Shown piece after piece: positions 11,466 through 24,700 of a DNA stretch of 64,000 nt. Source of the DNA: Raphanus sativus (Eukaryota; Streptophyta; Magnoliopsida; Brassicales; Brassicaceae); contig NC_079516.1 in NCBI RefSeq assembly GCF_000801105.2, positions 7,626,001-7,690,000 on the forward strand. Direction: 5' to 3'. The translations under genes were made by a program, and so were the position numbers. Position 1 is the stretch's first letter, and each line of letters begins with the position of its first letter. The notes under the pieces are model-generated. The model did no database searches. It was not told where the DNA came from and was given only the letters and a program-made list of their open reading frames with translations.

Positions 11466-12082
11466 TTATAAAAACATCCTTGTAAATTTGGTGGTGTTTT
11501 ATATATATATATATATGTACCCATCTTGAATATATTTTCTTGATGTGTGTACATATTGGTGTGTATGTGATAAAATCTACATATATTAATATATAACTGC
11601 ATATCGGTGGGATTTTTTTGTAAATTCTACAACGTATATGTTTGTGAACATTTCTATATGCTACCATCTCATAAAGCTTATAAAAGAAACTTTGCGAAAA
11701 TAAACACACGATTATCTATCTTTATAGAAAGTTTTGAGTTGTTATATATGTAGATTATAAAAACATCTTGTAAATTTGGTGGTGTTAAAAAGCCCTTATG
11801 TAAAAAAAAAAAAAAATTTGGTGGTGTTTATATAAAGATATGTACCCATCTTGAATATATTTGCTTGATGTGTGTACATATTGGTGTGTATGTGATAAAA
11901 TCTACATATATTAATATATAACTGCATATCGGTGGGATTTTTTTGTAAATTCTACAACGTATATGTTTTGAACATTTCTAAGAGCTACCATCTCATAAAG
12001 CTTATAAAAGAAACTTTGCAAAAATAAACACACGATTATCTATCTTTATAGAAAGTTTTTAGTTGTTATATATATGTAGATC
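11466..12082. repeat. Direct duplication downstream of VUP1 (289-bp period)
   Basis: Copy 1 starts at 11466 and copy 2 at 11755, both with 'ttataaaaacat'. They share 'ttgatgtgtgtacatattgg', 'taactgcatatcggtgggat' and 'taccatctcataaagcttat'. Copy 2 has an extra internal duplication of 'aatttggtggtgtt' beside a poly-A run near 11800. The first copy overlaps the likely VUP1 3' UTR. The sequence is non-coding. Confidence 0.9.
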
Positions 12083-12324
12083 ATACGTATACCTTATGGC
12101 AGATTATATGGATAAAATTCGTCTAGTGTAGATATGATAAGATTATACGACTGAAATTAATATCTTTACACGAGTTGGTACGATTTCGCTTAAAACTTTT
12201 AAAAGTTCGGGGCCAAATGTTTATGGTTTTACATATCAATAAAAAACTGACCAAAGGTTTGACAAACAATATTATATGAACTGTTAGCCGTCCGAGCTCC
12301 AAACGTAATAAGCTAACGATAATA

Positions 12325-13153
12325 GGACAAGACTAATAACTCTAAACCAATCAAAGTGCCAATTAGATTAATGATTAAAAGTATTAAAAATCTTTTCAAA
12401 AACCAAAATAATTAACAAAATAAATAGTGTCAATTTAATAATGCTAATGTCATTATCTAATCCATAAACTCAAATTCTATATTCTAAATTCAAATTTTAA
12501 ACCCTAAATTCTAAATTATAAACTCAATCTCTATACCCTAAACCAAAATCTTAAACTCTAAACCCAAACCATAAATCATAAACCCAAAAACCTGAACTCT
12601 AAACCCAAACCTACACTCTAAACCCAAATCCTAGTCTCTAAACCCAAAACGTAAATACAAAACCCAAACCCTATACCCTAAATATTTAGATTAATATTGA
12701 TGTTGTTCTTTTGAAATTTAAGGTTAAGAATTAAAGTTTGGATTTAGAGTTCATGGTTTGGGTTACGGTCTAGGGTTTGGGTTTAGGGTCTACGGTTTGG
12801 GTTTAGGGTTTATGGTTTAGAATTAGAGTCTAAGATTTGGGTTTAGAGTCTATGCTTTGAGTTTAGGATATAGTTTTGGATTTAGAATTTAGTTTTTTTG
12901 GTTTATGATTTATGGTTTGGGTTTAGGATTTAGGGTATAGAGTTTGGGTTTATAAGTTAACATTTAGAGTTTAAAATTTGGATTTAGGGTATAGAGTGAG
13001 TTTAGGGATTAAATAGTGACATTAACATTATTAAATATGATATTATTTATTTTTTAAATTATTTTATCATTAATCTAGTTTGCACTTTGGTTGGTTATTA
13101 AGGAAGTTGTGAATTTAAAGATTTACCATAGGGGGTGAACCCAAGTCTTGTCC
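12325..13153. mobile_element. Foldback element with degenerate telomere-like repeats in both arms
   Basis: Outer ends GGACAAGAC and GTCTTGTCC face each other. Next come inverted copies of '..accaatcaaagtgc..' and '..gattaatgat..' (left arm 12340-12380, right arm 13070-13110). Inside, the left arm (about 12490-12690) is made of AAACCCTAAA-like words and the right arm (about 12720-13010) of their complement GGGTTTAGGGT. The spacer near 12690-12720 is short. The layout is that of a long hairpin-forming, non-autonomous DNA transposon. Short 'ataat' words flank it, but a target duplication is not certain. Confidence 0.8.
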
Positions 13154-16100
13154 ATAATAATATACATTCTACAGAGTAATTCATAGCCAGATCAAATTAC
13201 ATTATCCAAATATATATAATGTACACAGATCTCATAGGTCATATCATATATATGTGTGTATATTTTTTTTTTTGAACAACTATATATGTGTGTATATATT
13301 CCTTAAGATAGTTAGAAAAGTGATAGACTTTCCTTTTTTCAATAAAAAGGTTTTAGCTTATACATATAGGTTACCGGAGCCGTTAATACTGGTTCTATTC
13401 TAAAGGTAGAGATACTAAGTTAGAGTTTCTTCAACTATACATGAAAGATATTAAGCAACCAATTCTTGTCTTTGATCCAAAAAGATTATGAGTTTCGGTT
13501 TAGAACTTTTTGAGTTAAAAAAAATAATTATATATACAGGTTAAAAGCATATGTATATTTTGAGGTCATTTCAGTTTTTCTTTTTTTGAATATATTTCGT
13601 GCCTCCTTTAGCCAAATTAACCTTCGCGTTAGGTGTAATCAAGTCCAAAACTAATTCTTAACAGTAAACTAATATTAAAAAATTTAAACTTAAAACAACA
13701 TCCATCACAATATATGAAACCTATAAGATGAAGCGTCTAATCAAACTGGTTAAGATTAGACGTAATACTAAATGCTGTGTAAAATGAATTTACATATTTA
13801 ATTAGTTTGTCTCAATTTTAGTTAAGAAGCTTCGTAGTTTTGCATATTAAAATGGGCATCGGTGGGTTTTACAAAAAAAAAAAAAAAAAAAGGGCATCGG
13901 TTAAGAGAACTAACCTCTTTCGGTTTTTCATCTAGTACAGCTAAACAATGTTCAATAATTTCCCAGCTCCTTAGCCTCCTCGTTCAAGATATGTGTTGCA
14001 AAGTTGATAATACATCACTTAATTAGTTCAAAGTAGGGTATTAAAGGTAACCGATCATTATTCGAGGCTGTATGATTAATTAGAGATTCCCACACTTCTA
14101 AAAAAGTATTTACAAACAAATATTGGATAAAACAACCTTAAAATTATATATAGATGTCAAATCAGATCCTTTGAGAATCTCATCGATGATTCATTGATTT
14201 TTTGTCTTAACTGATAAATTATTATGTTCGCCTTCACCGATATGTGGCTTGCTTAATTCTATGAAAATTATATTAGAACAAACTTACCTTTAAGTGTATA
14301 TATATATATGCGATCATGTATACATGTTTAGTGTGATTATATTAGAAGGATGCATGATTCTTAATATGTTTTGAATTTTCATTCAATAATATTTTGAATT
14401 CGCATCCCTTTCAAGTTATCTAAAAGACATAGAAATTTAAAGAGAAGTTTTACATTTTCGGAAGTTATTTATATACCATATATACAGAAAAAGGACAGTA
14501 TAATACACAATATAAAAACACAATGGTTTTGAGAGTCTATATGAATTTGTGAAATGACTGATAAAAAAAAACATTTTGAGAAGTTGCTTCTAGGACGCAA
14601 TCTCCCTTGTCAATGACAATCATGTTGCATATTTGAAGACACGTTATTAGCTTGCCGGCTTCATGTTGAAAGATGCTCTTATTGCTATCTATAGGATTTT
14701 TATAGCACTAAACCCCATATATAAAAAAATTCCCAGTAATACTATATTCGATCTCTTCTCTGTTTTATAATATACTTTCTCTCCCTTAGTTTGATAAATA
14801 GTAAAAAATGGTTAAAATGCATTTATGTTTGTATTAATTACACCTATTTAACCAAAAAGAGATAAATAAATCTATTTATAAAAATTAATACATTTTACTA
14901 TTAACATAAAACTGAAAGTAAATATAAATTGTATTAGAATTTTAAAATGATATTTCTGTGTAACAAAAAGAAAATGTTAAATTAACACATTTTATGAAAC
15001 CGATAAAATAAGTAGTTTCAGCAGAACATTTTTTCTTTTTCAAAATATAAATAATTTTAAATTTTCGATACGACTTTTATATTTATTAGATATTTTGAGA
15101 CTAATTAAATTATATAAGTATGTTTTGTAAATACTTAAATTTATACATTAAATATAAATGTTTAAATAAAATTTTTCAGTGTTATTACATTTATCCAAAA
15201 GTAATTGCTATTTAAAATAGAGAGAGTATAATTAATAATATCTGGCCTCTTATGTTGAATCAATGATGAGGACCGGTAACAATAACCAATCGTCAATGCA
15301 AAATCAACAATAACAGTTGATCGTTACTAGTTATTTGATGATAATTGTGGATTTACCAGGACTATAATCATTGACCATCAATGATTATCCAATAGTAAAA
15401 ACTGACTGTTAATTAGAGTTTGATTAGTTTTGCCGTTACCATCTGTAAGCAAAAGTAGTGTTTAGGGATGATAGCGCTTTTTGACATTTTAAAATAATTA
15501 AAACAAATGCTGTAAATTGTTTTATGTCGTTCCAAACTTCTCAAAATAAAAAATTAATTTCAAATATTGTTTGCAACCGCAAACAATTGCAAAAGGAAAA
15601 ATATTTTTTTTTTCACAAATATATATATATATATATATACAAAATAAAAATATTTATTGATTTAAAAGAAAAAAATAAAAAATATTTACATATAAAATTA
15701 GTATCTAAAATTATAGCAAATATTTATTGATTTATATATAATTTTGTAAAATATATATTTGCTATAGTTTTTAGACATTAATATTATATATATATATATA
15801 TCCACAAAAGTAAAATTTAATACAATTATCTTATAAATATATTTTTATATTTATTATAATATATGAATTTTTATATTTTAATAATTATACAAAGTGATTT
15901 AAATTATTTTAAATTTATTATTTAGTCATTGTTGTATTTGGTGATTAATCAGTCATAAATATTACACAATTATATATTCTAACCGTTGTACAAATCCTAC
16001 AAATCAATCATCAATGCTTAAAATCGCAATTATCTATATCTGGAAACTTCACCAACTACCATTTACACAAACACCCTTAGTGATTAGCCAATAATAATGG

Positions 16101-16617
16101 ATGATCGTTAAAGGTTAGTCAATAATAATAACTGACAACTATAAGGATTTACTATCATTGGTAAATAAATAATGATGGTCTGTAAGTTCTGAGTGTCATT
16201 GCTAAACGACTGTTTTGAGTAGCTCAAATTTTAACCCAAAAAGATATTTTGCATATGCAGTGATGCTCTGATATTTTACTATCGTATGCCTTTTATGAGT
16301 AGAAGCATGTGGTTTATGATATATCTTGTATAAACGGTGCCATTAAAGATTTTTTTTTTAAAAAAATGTTATTCCAATCTGATTATCTATATTACCTCTA
16401 ATTTAAGTAATAAAATAACCGTTTGATGTAGAAAAAACATTCTTCTGTCACATTTTAATCTTAAAAACAAACAATTTTTTTTTAATTGGCATCTGATTTG
16501 TTGATATCTTTGTTTATTGGTCTCTATTGAAAAGTATGTTGCATATTTGACGATAAGCTAAAGGTAATTATTCTACTGTTTCATTATAACAGATGGTTCC
16601 AATTTTTATGTTTTATA
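13154..16617. other. Intergenic AT-rich DNA
   Basis: No supportable gene. It has several TA microsatellites (for example near 15620 and 15785). Two patches near 15240-15480 and 15930-16230 contain recurring 'accaatc..tcaatg' words and may belong to an old DNA transposon without clear ends. Confidence 0.45.
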
Positions 16618-16878
16618 CTCCCTCTGTTTCATAATAAGTGTCATTCTGAGCTCATTTTTTTGTTACACAAAGAGTATCACTTTACAATTCCAATGTAAAT
16701 TATACTAACTTTCAGCTGAAAATTAATTGCAAACTGCATTGATTTTATAAATAATTTTATTTATCTAAAATACTATTGGTCAAAGAGGTATAATTAATTA
16801 CAACTTACATATATTTCAACAACTTTCTTAATCTGTGTGAAAAATGTCACAACGACACTCTTTAAGAAACGGAGGGAG
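16618..16878. mobile_element. Stowaway MITE (Tc1/mariner type)
   Basis: The left end CTCCCTCTGTTTCATAA and the right end TTAAGAAACGGAGGGAG are terminal inverted repeats of the classic Stowaway type. TA dinucleotides on both sides (16616-16617 and 16879-16880) are the target duplication. The element is 261 bp, AT-rich and non-coding. Confidence 0.95.
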
Positions 16879-16880
16879 TA

Positions 16881-18064
16881 TGTAAGATTGCAAAAATGTT
16901 GACATAACCGAAACAGAAAGCGATGTTAACATTAATATAAAGCTTGAAAACGTTTAAGTAATCTTAATAAAATAGACGAATTTGTAGAGTTGAGATTTGA
17001 TCATTTTCATTAACTCAATTAACCGTTTGTAATGTGTCACAGTTCTGTGCAATTTTTGAATTCCGTGATATAATTACGATAAAACTGTTTGCAACACTAG
17101 AAATCAAATCTGTAAACTCTAATCTAATATACTCTATAGACTTATTTAAGGAGACGACTAGAATATTTGCTAGAAATTTTCTAATTGTGCAGATTTTGGT
17201 TCATGATAACAGAAATATTCCAAAATTTGAGGATAACATAAATATTCCGGTGATTATCTGGAATTATTCCGAAATTATCTTGACACAATCTCAAATATTT
17301 AGATTTATCGAGATGAGATATTTAGACACAAACTGTTAGGATTTATCTTAACACGCATTATGCAAAAACCTTTGTAAGAGTTCTCTCCAAAAATAACATG
17401 TTTTGTGGGTTAAACCTTGTTAAATGAGTACCATATTTTTACTACAAGTTTTTTTTTTGTTGTAAACAATGTGAGATTTTTTTACTTTTGCAGTTCAATA
17501 AGTGATTTTTTTTTAGATCTCAAAAGACATTTTTTTTTCATTTCTCTTCATATTTATTCAACAATTTTACTTAGCTCAAAGGATTATACAAAATTTGGTT
17601 CTAACATTATGTAAAATATTTTTTCTCTCTTTTGTAACCATGAATAAAATAAACTAGGACTGGTAATTAACATAAAATAAAAGATTGATCGATCACGGCT
17701 AGTGATTATTACTGTTATATTCAATATATCATGAACTGAGGCTGAGGCAGATTCCATGGCATACACTCTAATAACACATTAGTATAGGGAATACGTTCTC
17801 CAATATTAATATGGTCATATGACAAGAAAAATAAGTTTACTATAAAACTGTATACTTGCCACCACTAGAGTTTCATAATTAAATATATATGTAACATGAG
17901 ACTGGGATAAAATTGGGATCTATGAAGAAGTTACTACTTAGTGCTGACTTAGATGTATTTAAATATTTACATTCAAATTATTCTCAATGTAAGGTCAAAA
18001 ATGGGAGCTGGATTCATCTTGCTCACTGTAACACAATGCATGAATCCTAATATAACCGGATAAA
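16881..18064. other. Intergenic AT-rich DNA
   Basis: No gene is supported. The 101-codon ORF at 17034-17339 has no recognisable domain, ordinary AT-rich composition and no intron or promoter context. Confidence 0.4.
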
Positions 18065-18094
18065 CTAGATCTCGATTCGTGCAACCGCGCGGTT
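18065..18094 (-). mobile_element. Helitron 3' terminus (minus strand)
   Basis: Read on the minus strand, the perfect palindrome AACCGCGCGGTT (18083-18094) is followed by 14 bases and then CTAG (18065-18068), with T after it. This is the hairpin-plus-CTRR signature of a Helitron 3' end. I could not find the matching 5' TC end to the right, so the size is unknown. Confidence 0.65.
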
Positions 18095-18650
18095 TTTTGT
18101 TTTCATTTACTTTCATATAAACATTTTATTTTCACTTCTAAATTGATATATATTATAATATATATGAGGTGTGTATATTAAATTTTAAAAGAAAATAATT
18201 TTACAATATATTAGTTTTCAGCGAATAGATTGTTTCAAAACTTCACATGTATTTGTATCATCTTCTATATATATTTTAAAATTATTATTTTATTATTAAG
18301 CTCGTAAATATATGTAAAGATTGGTAAAATGTTGTTTTATTGTCATCTATAAAGATATTGTAACATTTTTCAAATTTAGATAGTTAACAAAAATTAAACT
18401 TTTAGCTTCATATTATGGAGTAAATATTTAAATATTTTGTTTTTGTTATTTCTTTTAAAATAAATTATATAATCTAAAAATATTTTTCATTGATTTAAGG
18501 CATAATAGATTAATCATTTTTAGAAAATGATGATTTTGTTATTTTTAAAAATAAACTATATATTTAAAAGTGAACTTCGACAAATATATAAATAATTAAC
18601 TTATGAAGTATACTATTACAACATTAAATGATATTTATTTAATTTAAACA

Positions 18651-19431
18651 TCTATCTTACTAAAGTAGAAGTACTTTTTAGTTTTGCTTGGCAACATGAA
18701 TTTCAGAGTTAAAAATTAAAATGTTGATTGGACACAAAGATAACATCTATCTTGGACTTATAGAACTAAATTGTTACTATAGAATTAGGCCATATTTGCT
18801 ATTATGAATCATTTTGATAACTAGATTATTTATTGGATCATTATAATTATTAGTTGTTTATTATAATTATTGGTATTTATAGTTTATATATAATATATAA
18901 GTAAAAATATATTTCTCTCAAACAAAACGTGTTGTTTCATTAATACGATAGATATGTCATTATTAATTTAAATTTTTTATTTTCTACATTATAGTTACAA
19001 TATCAAATAAACTATATAAATTAAAATGTTACTATAGAATTGGATCCCATTAATTAGTTTGCTATTAAGACCTATTTTGATAATTAGATCATTGTAATCA
19101 TTGGTTGTTTATTATAGTTATTAGTATTTATAGTTTATATATAATACATAGGAAAAATATATTTCTCTCAAACAAGATTTGTTGTCATTAATACGATATA
19201 TATGTCAGCATTAGTTTTAAAATTGCATTTTTCTATATTATGATTACAATATCAAATAAACAATGCAATATAACACTAAAGTATTAATATTTTTCCGTGT
19301 TACAAGTACATTAAATATAATAACAATTATGATAGCGAAGAACATGGACCTTATTTTATAAAATCCAATAATTTTCAAATTGGTATAAATTGATAATATT
19401 TTTATAAGTTAAAGTAAACATCAAAATCTAG
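18651..19431 (+). mobile_element. Candidate non-autonomous Helitron with internal duplication
   Basis: The 5' end TCTATCTTACTAAAGTAG follows an A. The 3' end ATCAAAATCTAG is followed by T and equals the tail of the Helitron ending at 62103. The subterminal hairpin is not well preserved. Inside, about 18765-18970 and 19015-19220 are diverged direct copies sharing 'gttactatagaatt', 'agtttatatataata' and 'atatatttctctcaaacaa'. Confidence 0.45.
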
Positions 19432-20299
19432 TACATCTTACTATACTACTATACTATCTATAAATTCAATGGATCATCTATTGTTTAATTCAATTATTGT
19501 AAGCCCAGTAAAGTTATTAATGATGGAATAATTCAATGTAATGGAAAATTATTTGAAATTAAAATCAGAAATGCGATGAAGGAAGGAATAAAACGCGTGA
19601 TTACTGGCCGACGAATTTAGATAGGATTACGATAGTCCAACATATGGGATCCACTGCTTCACAATTTAAAATGTAAAGTTGATTAATATCCCTAATCTTT
19701 TTAATTATGTTAGTTAATCCCATGTGCAAAGTGCCAACTCCTTGCTTTATTGCCAAAGCTTGATTCCGTTTACTTCCGACAGATTAAGTTTTCTCATATC
19801 ATGAAAATGAGTAATTTTTTTTTCCTGAAAAAAATGATTAATTTATTTCTCAGCTTTTTGAAATCAGTACACTTAATACCCAAACATTAAAAATGTTATT
19901 AAAAATGTTTAATCAAACAAAATACTATTTTTTTTTAAATCTCTAGAATAATGTGTTGGTGCACTAAATATATACTATGATTCTTAAATAACAATCTACA
20001 TTTCTCCTTTTATTACATAAAATTTAAGAAATTACCTAAAGTAAATAAAATATATAATTGACGATTAATGATTTTAATAATAAAGATTTGATAAAAATAA
20101 CTTACATATCTCCTGTATCGCTTTTGCGTAATGTTATATTATTGAAATAAATTAAATTATTACATTAGATAGATAATGAAAATTTAGATTTTGTCTTATA
20201 TGTTATATGTTGAACTTTTTGAAATGACTATAAATTACAAAATATTAAATGTCCTACACTGAAAATTTGTGATCAATGGATTTAACATTTTGTTACAAT

Positions 20300-20308
20300 A
20301 AGATACAG
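20300..20308. repeat. Left target-site duplication of the Mutator-like element
   Basis: AAGATACAG here pairs with AAGATACAA at 27272-27280, a match at eight of nine positions. Nine bases is the usual target duplication for Mutator-like elements. Confidence 0.8.
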
Positions 20309-20458
20309 GGGAAAATTTCATATATACACTTTCTTAAGTACCACTTTTCATATATACACTTAGAAGAACTGCATTTTCAAAAATACATAAATCATTAACA
20401 GGCAAAAGACAAAAATAACCTTTCATAATTCTAAACTAATTACTCGTCTCTTTGTACT

Positions 20459-20580
20459 CCTATAGTAACGAGATCGGAGATCGGAGATCGAACGACGGCG
20501 AGATTAGAGATCGGACGAAGACGGCGACGAGATTGGAGATCGAACGACGGCGACGAGATCAGAGATCGGACGACTACGAC
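20459..20580. repeat. GA-rich minisatellite inside the Mutator-like element
   Basis: Degenerate units built from 'acgagatcggagatcg' and 'aacgacggcg' follow one another, giving Arg/Asp/Glu-rich translations in one frame. They open a 113-codon frame (20452-20793) that I regard as captured and expanded sequence, not a real gene. Confidence 0.75.
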
Positions 20581-21530
20581 AATCCTTCTCTTACCTCTCA
20601 CTCCTTACCCTGTAACCGTTCGATGGCATCTCGATCTTTCCCCATCTCGTTCTTCTTCATCTCCATCCACAAAGCATTCCTCAGGGTCAAGACGGTTTCG
20701 AAATGGACGCGAGCCATACAAGTGATGCCTACATCAGTATCAGCAACGATGTTATTGACCAAGTCTCGAAACGACCTCGTATACACTAGATAGCTCGATG
20801 AGTCTGTTCTCAGCGAGCTTCACGCGGTTAGTTGACAAAACTCTTTTTTATAGTACTGTTATTGTGTAATAGACTTGGAGAAGGAAGATGACAAGCCAGA
20901 GTCATAAAAGGAACGATAGAACCATCTTCTCCTCCTTCGTCTCCTACCACCACACCTTTGATGCATATTCAAAATCCAAATCCTTTGCCTGGATATGCTC
21001 AGAATCAGAGTGGGATTGATACCGATGCTCAGTTTCCATCCACGGTATGTTTCTCTTTTCGCCATATAGAGTTCTTGTTTTCCCCTTCTTGTTAGTAAAA
21101 GATCTGGTTTGAACATTAATATAGGGCTGTGACTGTTTTGAAATTTGTAGTGGCTGAAATTATCCTGAACATAGTCATAGCCCCACGTTTGATGTAGATG
21201 TTTAGCCCTTGATCTTTTTCCCTAGAAGAATTGAAATCATTTGAGCACGTGCTTACGTCTGAGTACTGAAATTTGTTTTGTTTGAAACTTATTTAGAGTC
21301 TAAGGCTACTCAATGCTGATAGTAAACTACTGTACAAAGTTAGGAAGAGCAGAGCAAAGAAGTTCAGTATAAAATGCTAAAAGAAACACTAATCATTTTT
21401 ATATTTTACTGTTTTGAGCTATATATATCTGGAAAGTATGATTTTGTTTGATCCTTTGTCGTCTCACAGTTACTCTTTCCTGTTTGCTAAGTTAGATACT
21501 AAAATTCTTGGAACGTTTCTTTTTCAGGAG

Positions 21531-21716
21531 GCACTAAAAAGAAGGCTGAATGCAAGGATGGAGTATGCAAAGTTTCTCCAAGATACTGTGAAAGAACAAG
21601 TGGGAGTGCAAACTCAAAGCTGGGGTTATGCAAATCAAAGAAAAGAACATTCTTTTCTCAGAGGTTGGACAAACTTCTTGTCAATCGAGGATTTGTTTTC
21701 AGGCTAGTTGAAGTTT
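21531..21716 (+). pseudogene. Captured exon resembling plant LETM1
   Basis: After an acceptor-like 'ttttcag', the frame reads EALKRRLNARMEYAKFLQDT, then VKE and further residues. This resembles the segment of LETM1 mitochondrial inner-membrane ion-exchange proteins where a basic helix precedes AKFLQDT. The downstream part loses the expected similarity and stops at 21705-21707, so this is a fragment. It sits next to other coding-like pieces inside a Mutator-like element, as expected for transposon gene capture. The family assignment is from memory and moderate. Confidence 0.5.
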
Positions 21717-21779
21717 CAGTTTGACTTGCATATCTTCTTTTTTTTTTGGCAGACCAATGGAGATTTTACTTTCTAACAG

Positions 21780-24700
21780 TGATGAAGACCAATTTTTAAG
21801 AAGTTTATAAAGTCTATAAACGGTTTATAAATGTTTATAAAAGATAGTTAGAAGATCTTTAAATCATTTATAAAAGCCTATAATCATTTAGAAAGACTTA
21901 GAAAACAATTTTATGGTTTGTAAAATAATTTATAAGGCTTATAAAGATATGTAAATAATTTAAAAAGGTTTATAAAACATTCATAAAGTTTATAAAAGCT
22001 TTTATAAGGTTTAGAAGCCATTAAAATCGGCTTATTAATCATTTATAAAAGTCTAGAAACCTTTTATAAAAGGTATGTAAACAATTTGTTTTTTCATGCC
22101 TCTATAAAGTCTCTAAATCATTCATAAAAATCTATTACCATTTAGAAAGGCTTATAACACAATTTATAAGAGTTTGTAATATAATTTAAAGGGTTTACAA
22201 GAATATTTAAATAATCAATAAGAGTTTATAAGGGTTTATAAAGCTTTTGTAAAGTTTGTTAAAAACAGTTTAAATAGTTTGTAAATCATTTATAATGTTT
22301 GTAAATCATTTATAATGTTTATAAATCATTTATAATGTTTATAAATTATTTGTAAGAGTATATAAACCATTTATAAAGGCTTATAAAGAAGTCTATAAAC
22401 CATTTATAAATGGTTATAAAGAAGTCTATAAACCGTTTATAAATGCTTATAAAATAAATCAGTTAGAAGGTCTTTAAAACATTTATAAGAGTCTATCCAA
22501 GATAGAGTTTTACTGTATATTTGCATCCTTGTTCTTCCTTCTTGTGTGTATTGACCATATGGATTTGTCATGTTTACTTGAACATGCAGAAGCTTTTGAG
22601 TTGTCTCAGATTTGACCTCTTGTGTTAGACTTCAAATCACATACACCCCTATTTTATAGAATATATACTTCCTCTTTGTAGTCTAAGATATGATGCATAC
22701 TTCTATTGGCTCACCATATTCCTTTAACAAGGACTTGATCCTCGTGTTGCTTGTGTCCTAGAAATTTCACGTTACTTTGTTGTAGTGAATTCAATATCTG
22801 TGTTGATGGAATTACTTTCTTGCTTTAATACAAAATGTTTGTGGTCACTGGCCAAGAAGATCGAATGTTTGTTTGTTTTGATGATATAATTTTACTGTAT
22901 CTATATAAGAGTTTATAAAATTAATCTATAAGGCTTTCTAAATAAATTATTAACGTATATTTTATTTATAAGAGTTTATAAATTCAGTATATAAGGCTTT
23001 ATAAGGATTACAAATAATTTATAAATGTTTATAAAACATTTTTAAAGATTTAGAAATCATTTATAAACTCTTATCAATAGTTTATATATATATATATATA
23101 TATATTCGGCAGTTGTGGACAAAGCCTCACATGTCTCAACTTTTCATATAATTGTGTTTTGTTATGAGACTGTTTGCATGGTTCCTAGTTCTGATTCTTG
23201 TGCCCATTTTTACATTTGGTGTTATTTTTCAATAACTAAAGTGTAATTGGAATATGACATTCGGGTTAGAGGCCAAGGAATCTTAAGAAAATAATTTATA
23301 AGTTTTATATACACAATTTATAAGGGTTTATGAAATATTTATAAAGTTCATAAAAGTTTTTATAAAGTTTATAAACCATTTATAACGGCTTATTAATCAT
23401 TTATTATAAAGAGTATATAAATATTTATTAAGGGTATGTAAACAATTTGTTTCTTCATGTCTCTGTAAAGTCCATAATTCATTCATAAGAATCTATAACC
23501 ATTTAAAAATATAAGAATTTGTAACATAATTTATAAGGGTTTAGAAGAATATGTAAATAATCAATAAGAGTTAATAAGAATTCATAAAACCTTTGTAAAG
23601 TTTATAAAAAACAGTTTATAAATTTGTAAATCATTTATAAATATTTATAAATTATATTGTAAGAGTATATAAACCATTTATAAAGGCTTATAAAGAAGTT
23701 TATAAAGTCTATAATAATTGTTTGATAAAGGTTTATAAAGTTACTGATAAGAGTTTATAAAATCAGTTGTAAGAGTTTATAATCTTTATAAATAAGCTTA
23801 TATAAAATAATATTTCAATTGTAAGGGTTTATAAATAAATTTATAAGGGCTTATAAATATATCTGTAAGAGTTTAGAAATCCTCATAAAATCATTTATAA
23901 GAGTATATAAAATCATTAATTATAGTTTTTTAAGGGGTTAAAAAGGATATACAATTTTTATAAAACCACTTAAAGAGATTTATAAAATCATTTTCTAACC
24001 AAAATCATCATGAATGTATGTGTAATTACAAAATTCATAAATCATCTTGGGTTTATGACGAGTTTAAAGTTTTTAAGAAATTATAAAGTTTTATAAATCA
24101 ATTATAAAGTGTATAAATCTGGTTTGAGTAGTTCTAAAGTCTTACAAATCATTTATAAAACTTTAAAACTAATTTATAAGAGTTTTTTTTAACACAATTT
24201 ATAAGAGTTTATAAGTTGATTTTTGTCAACTGATTGATAATGTTTATGTATATAGATAGGGTGAATATCCAGCCTACTTAATGGTTGGCACAATAAATAT
24301 AAGGACATCAAAATGATTTATAAACGTTTATAAACTATATAATGGATTATAAGTTTATTTTTCTAAAATCGCTCAAAAATACAATCAACACAAAAAGGCT
24401 TTGCAAAACAGATACTGTTACATCATCAGATGCTCAGGAAAACTCCGTAAATTTAAAAATCATTTATAAACCTTTATCAATAGTTTATATATATATATAT
24501 TCATATAAATGACTTATAAACCTTTATAAAATCACTTATAAGAATATACGGAATATTTATAAGGTTTTATACAGTAATTTATAAATATTTGTAAAAAATT
24601 ATAAAGGCAATTCATTTATAAAGTCTTGAAATATGAATATATAGAAACTTTTTATAAGGGTATATAAATCATTTATAAGAATATTTAAAATTATTTACAA

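Noticed and set aside
12470..13010. True interstitial telomere tract
   Set aside because: The repeats are degenerate, not exact heptamers, and are arranged as two inverted arms inside transposon-like ends.
14771..15229. A second Stowaway-like MITE ('atactttctctccc' to 'agagagagtata')
   Set aside because: The supposed ends match poorly and the interior is long. Not enough to call.
20452..20793. 113-codon plus-strand ORF
   Set aside because: It starts in a GA-rich minisatellite inside the Mutator-like element, and the frame has no recognisable domain after it.
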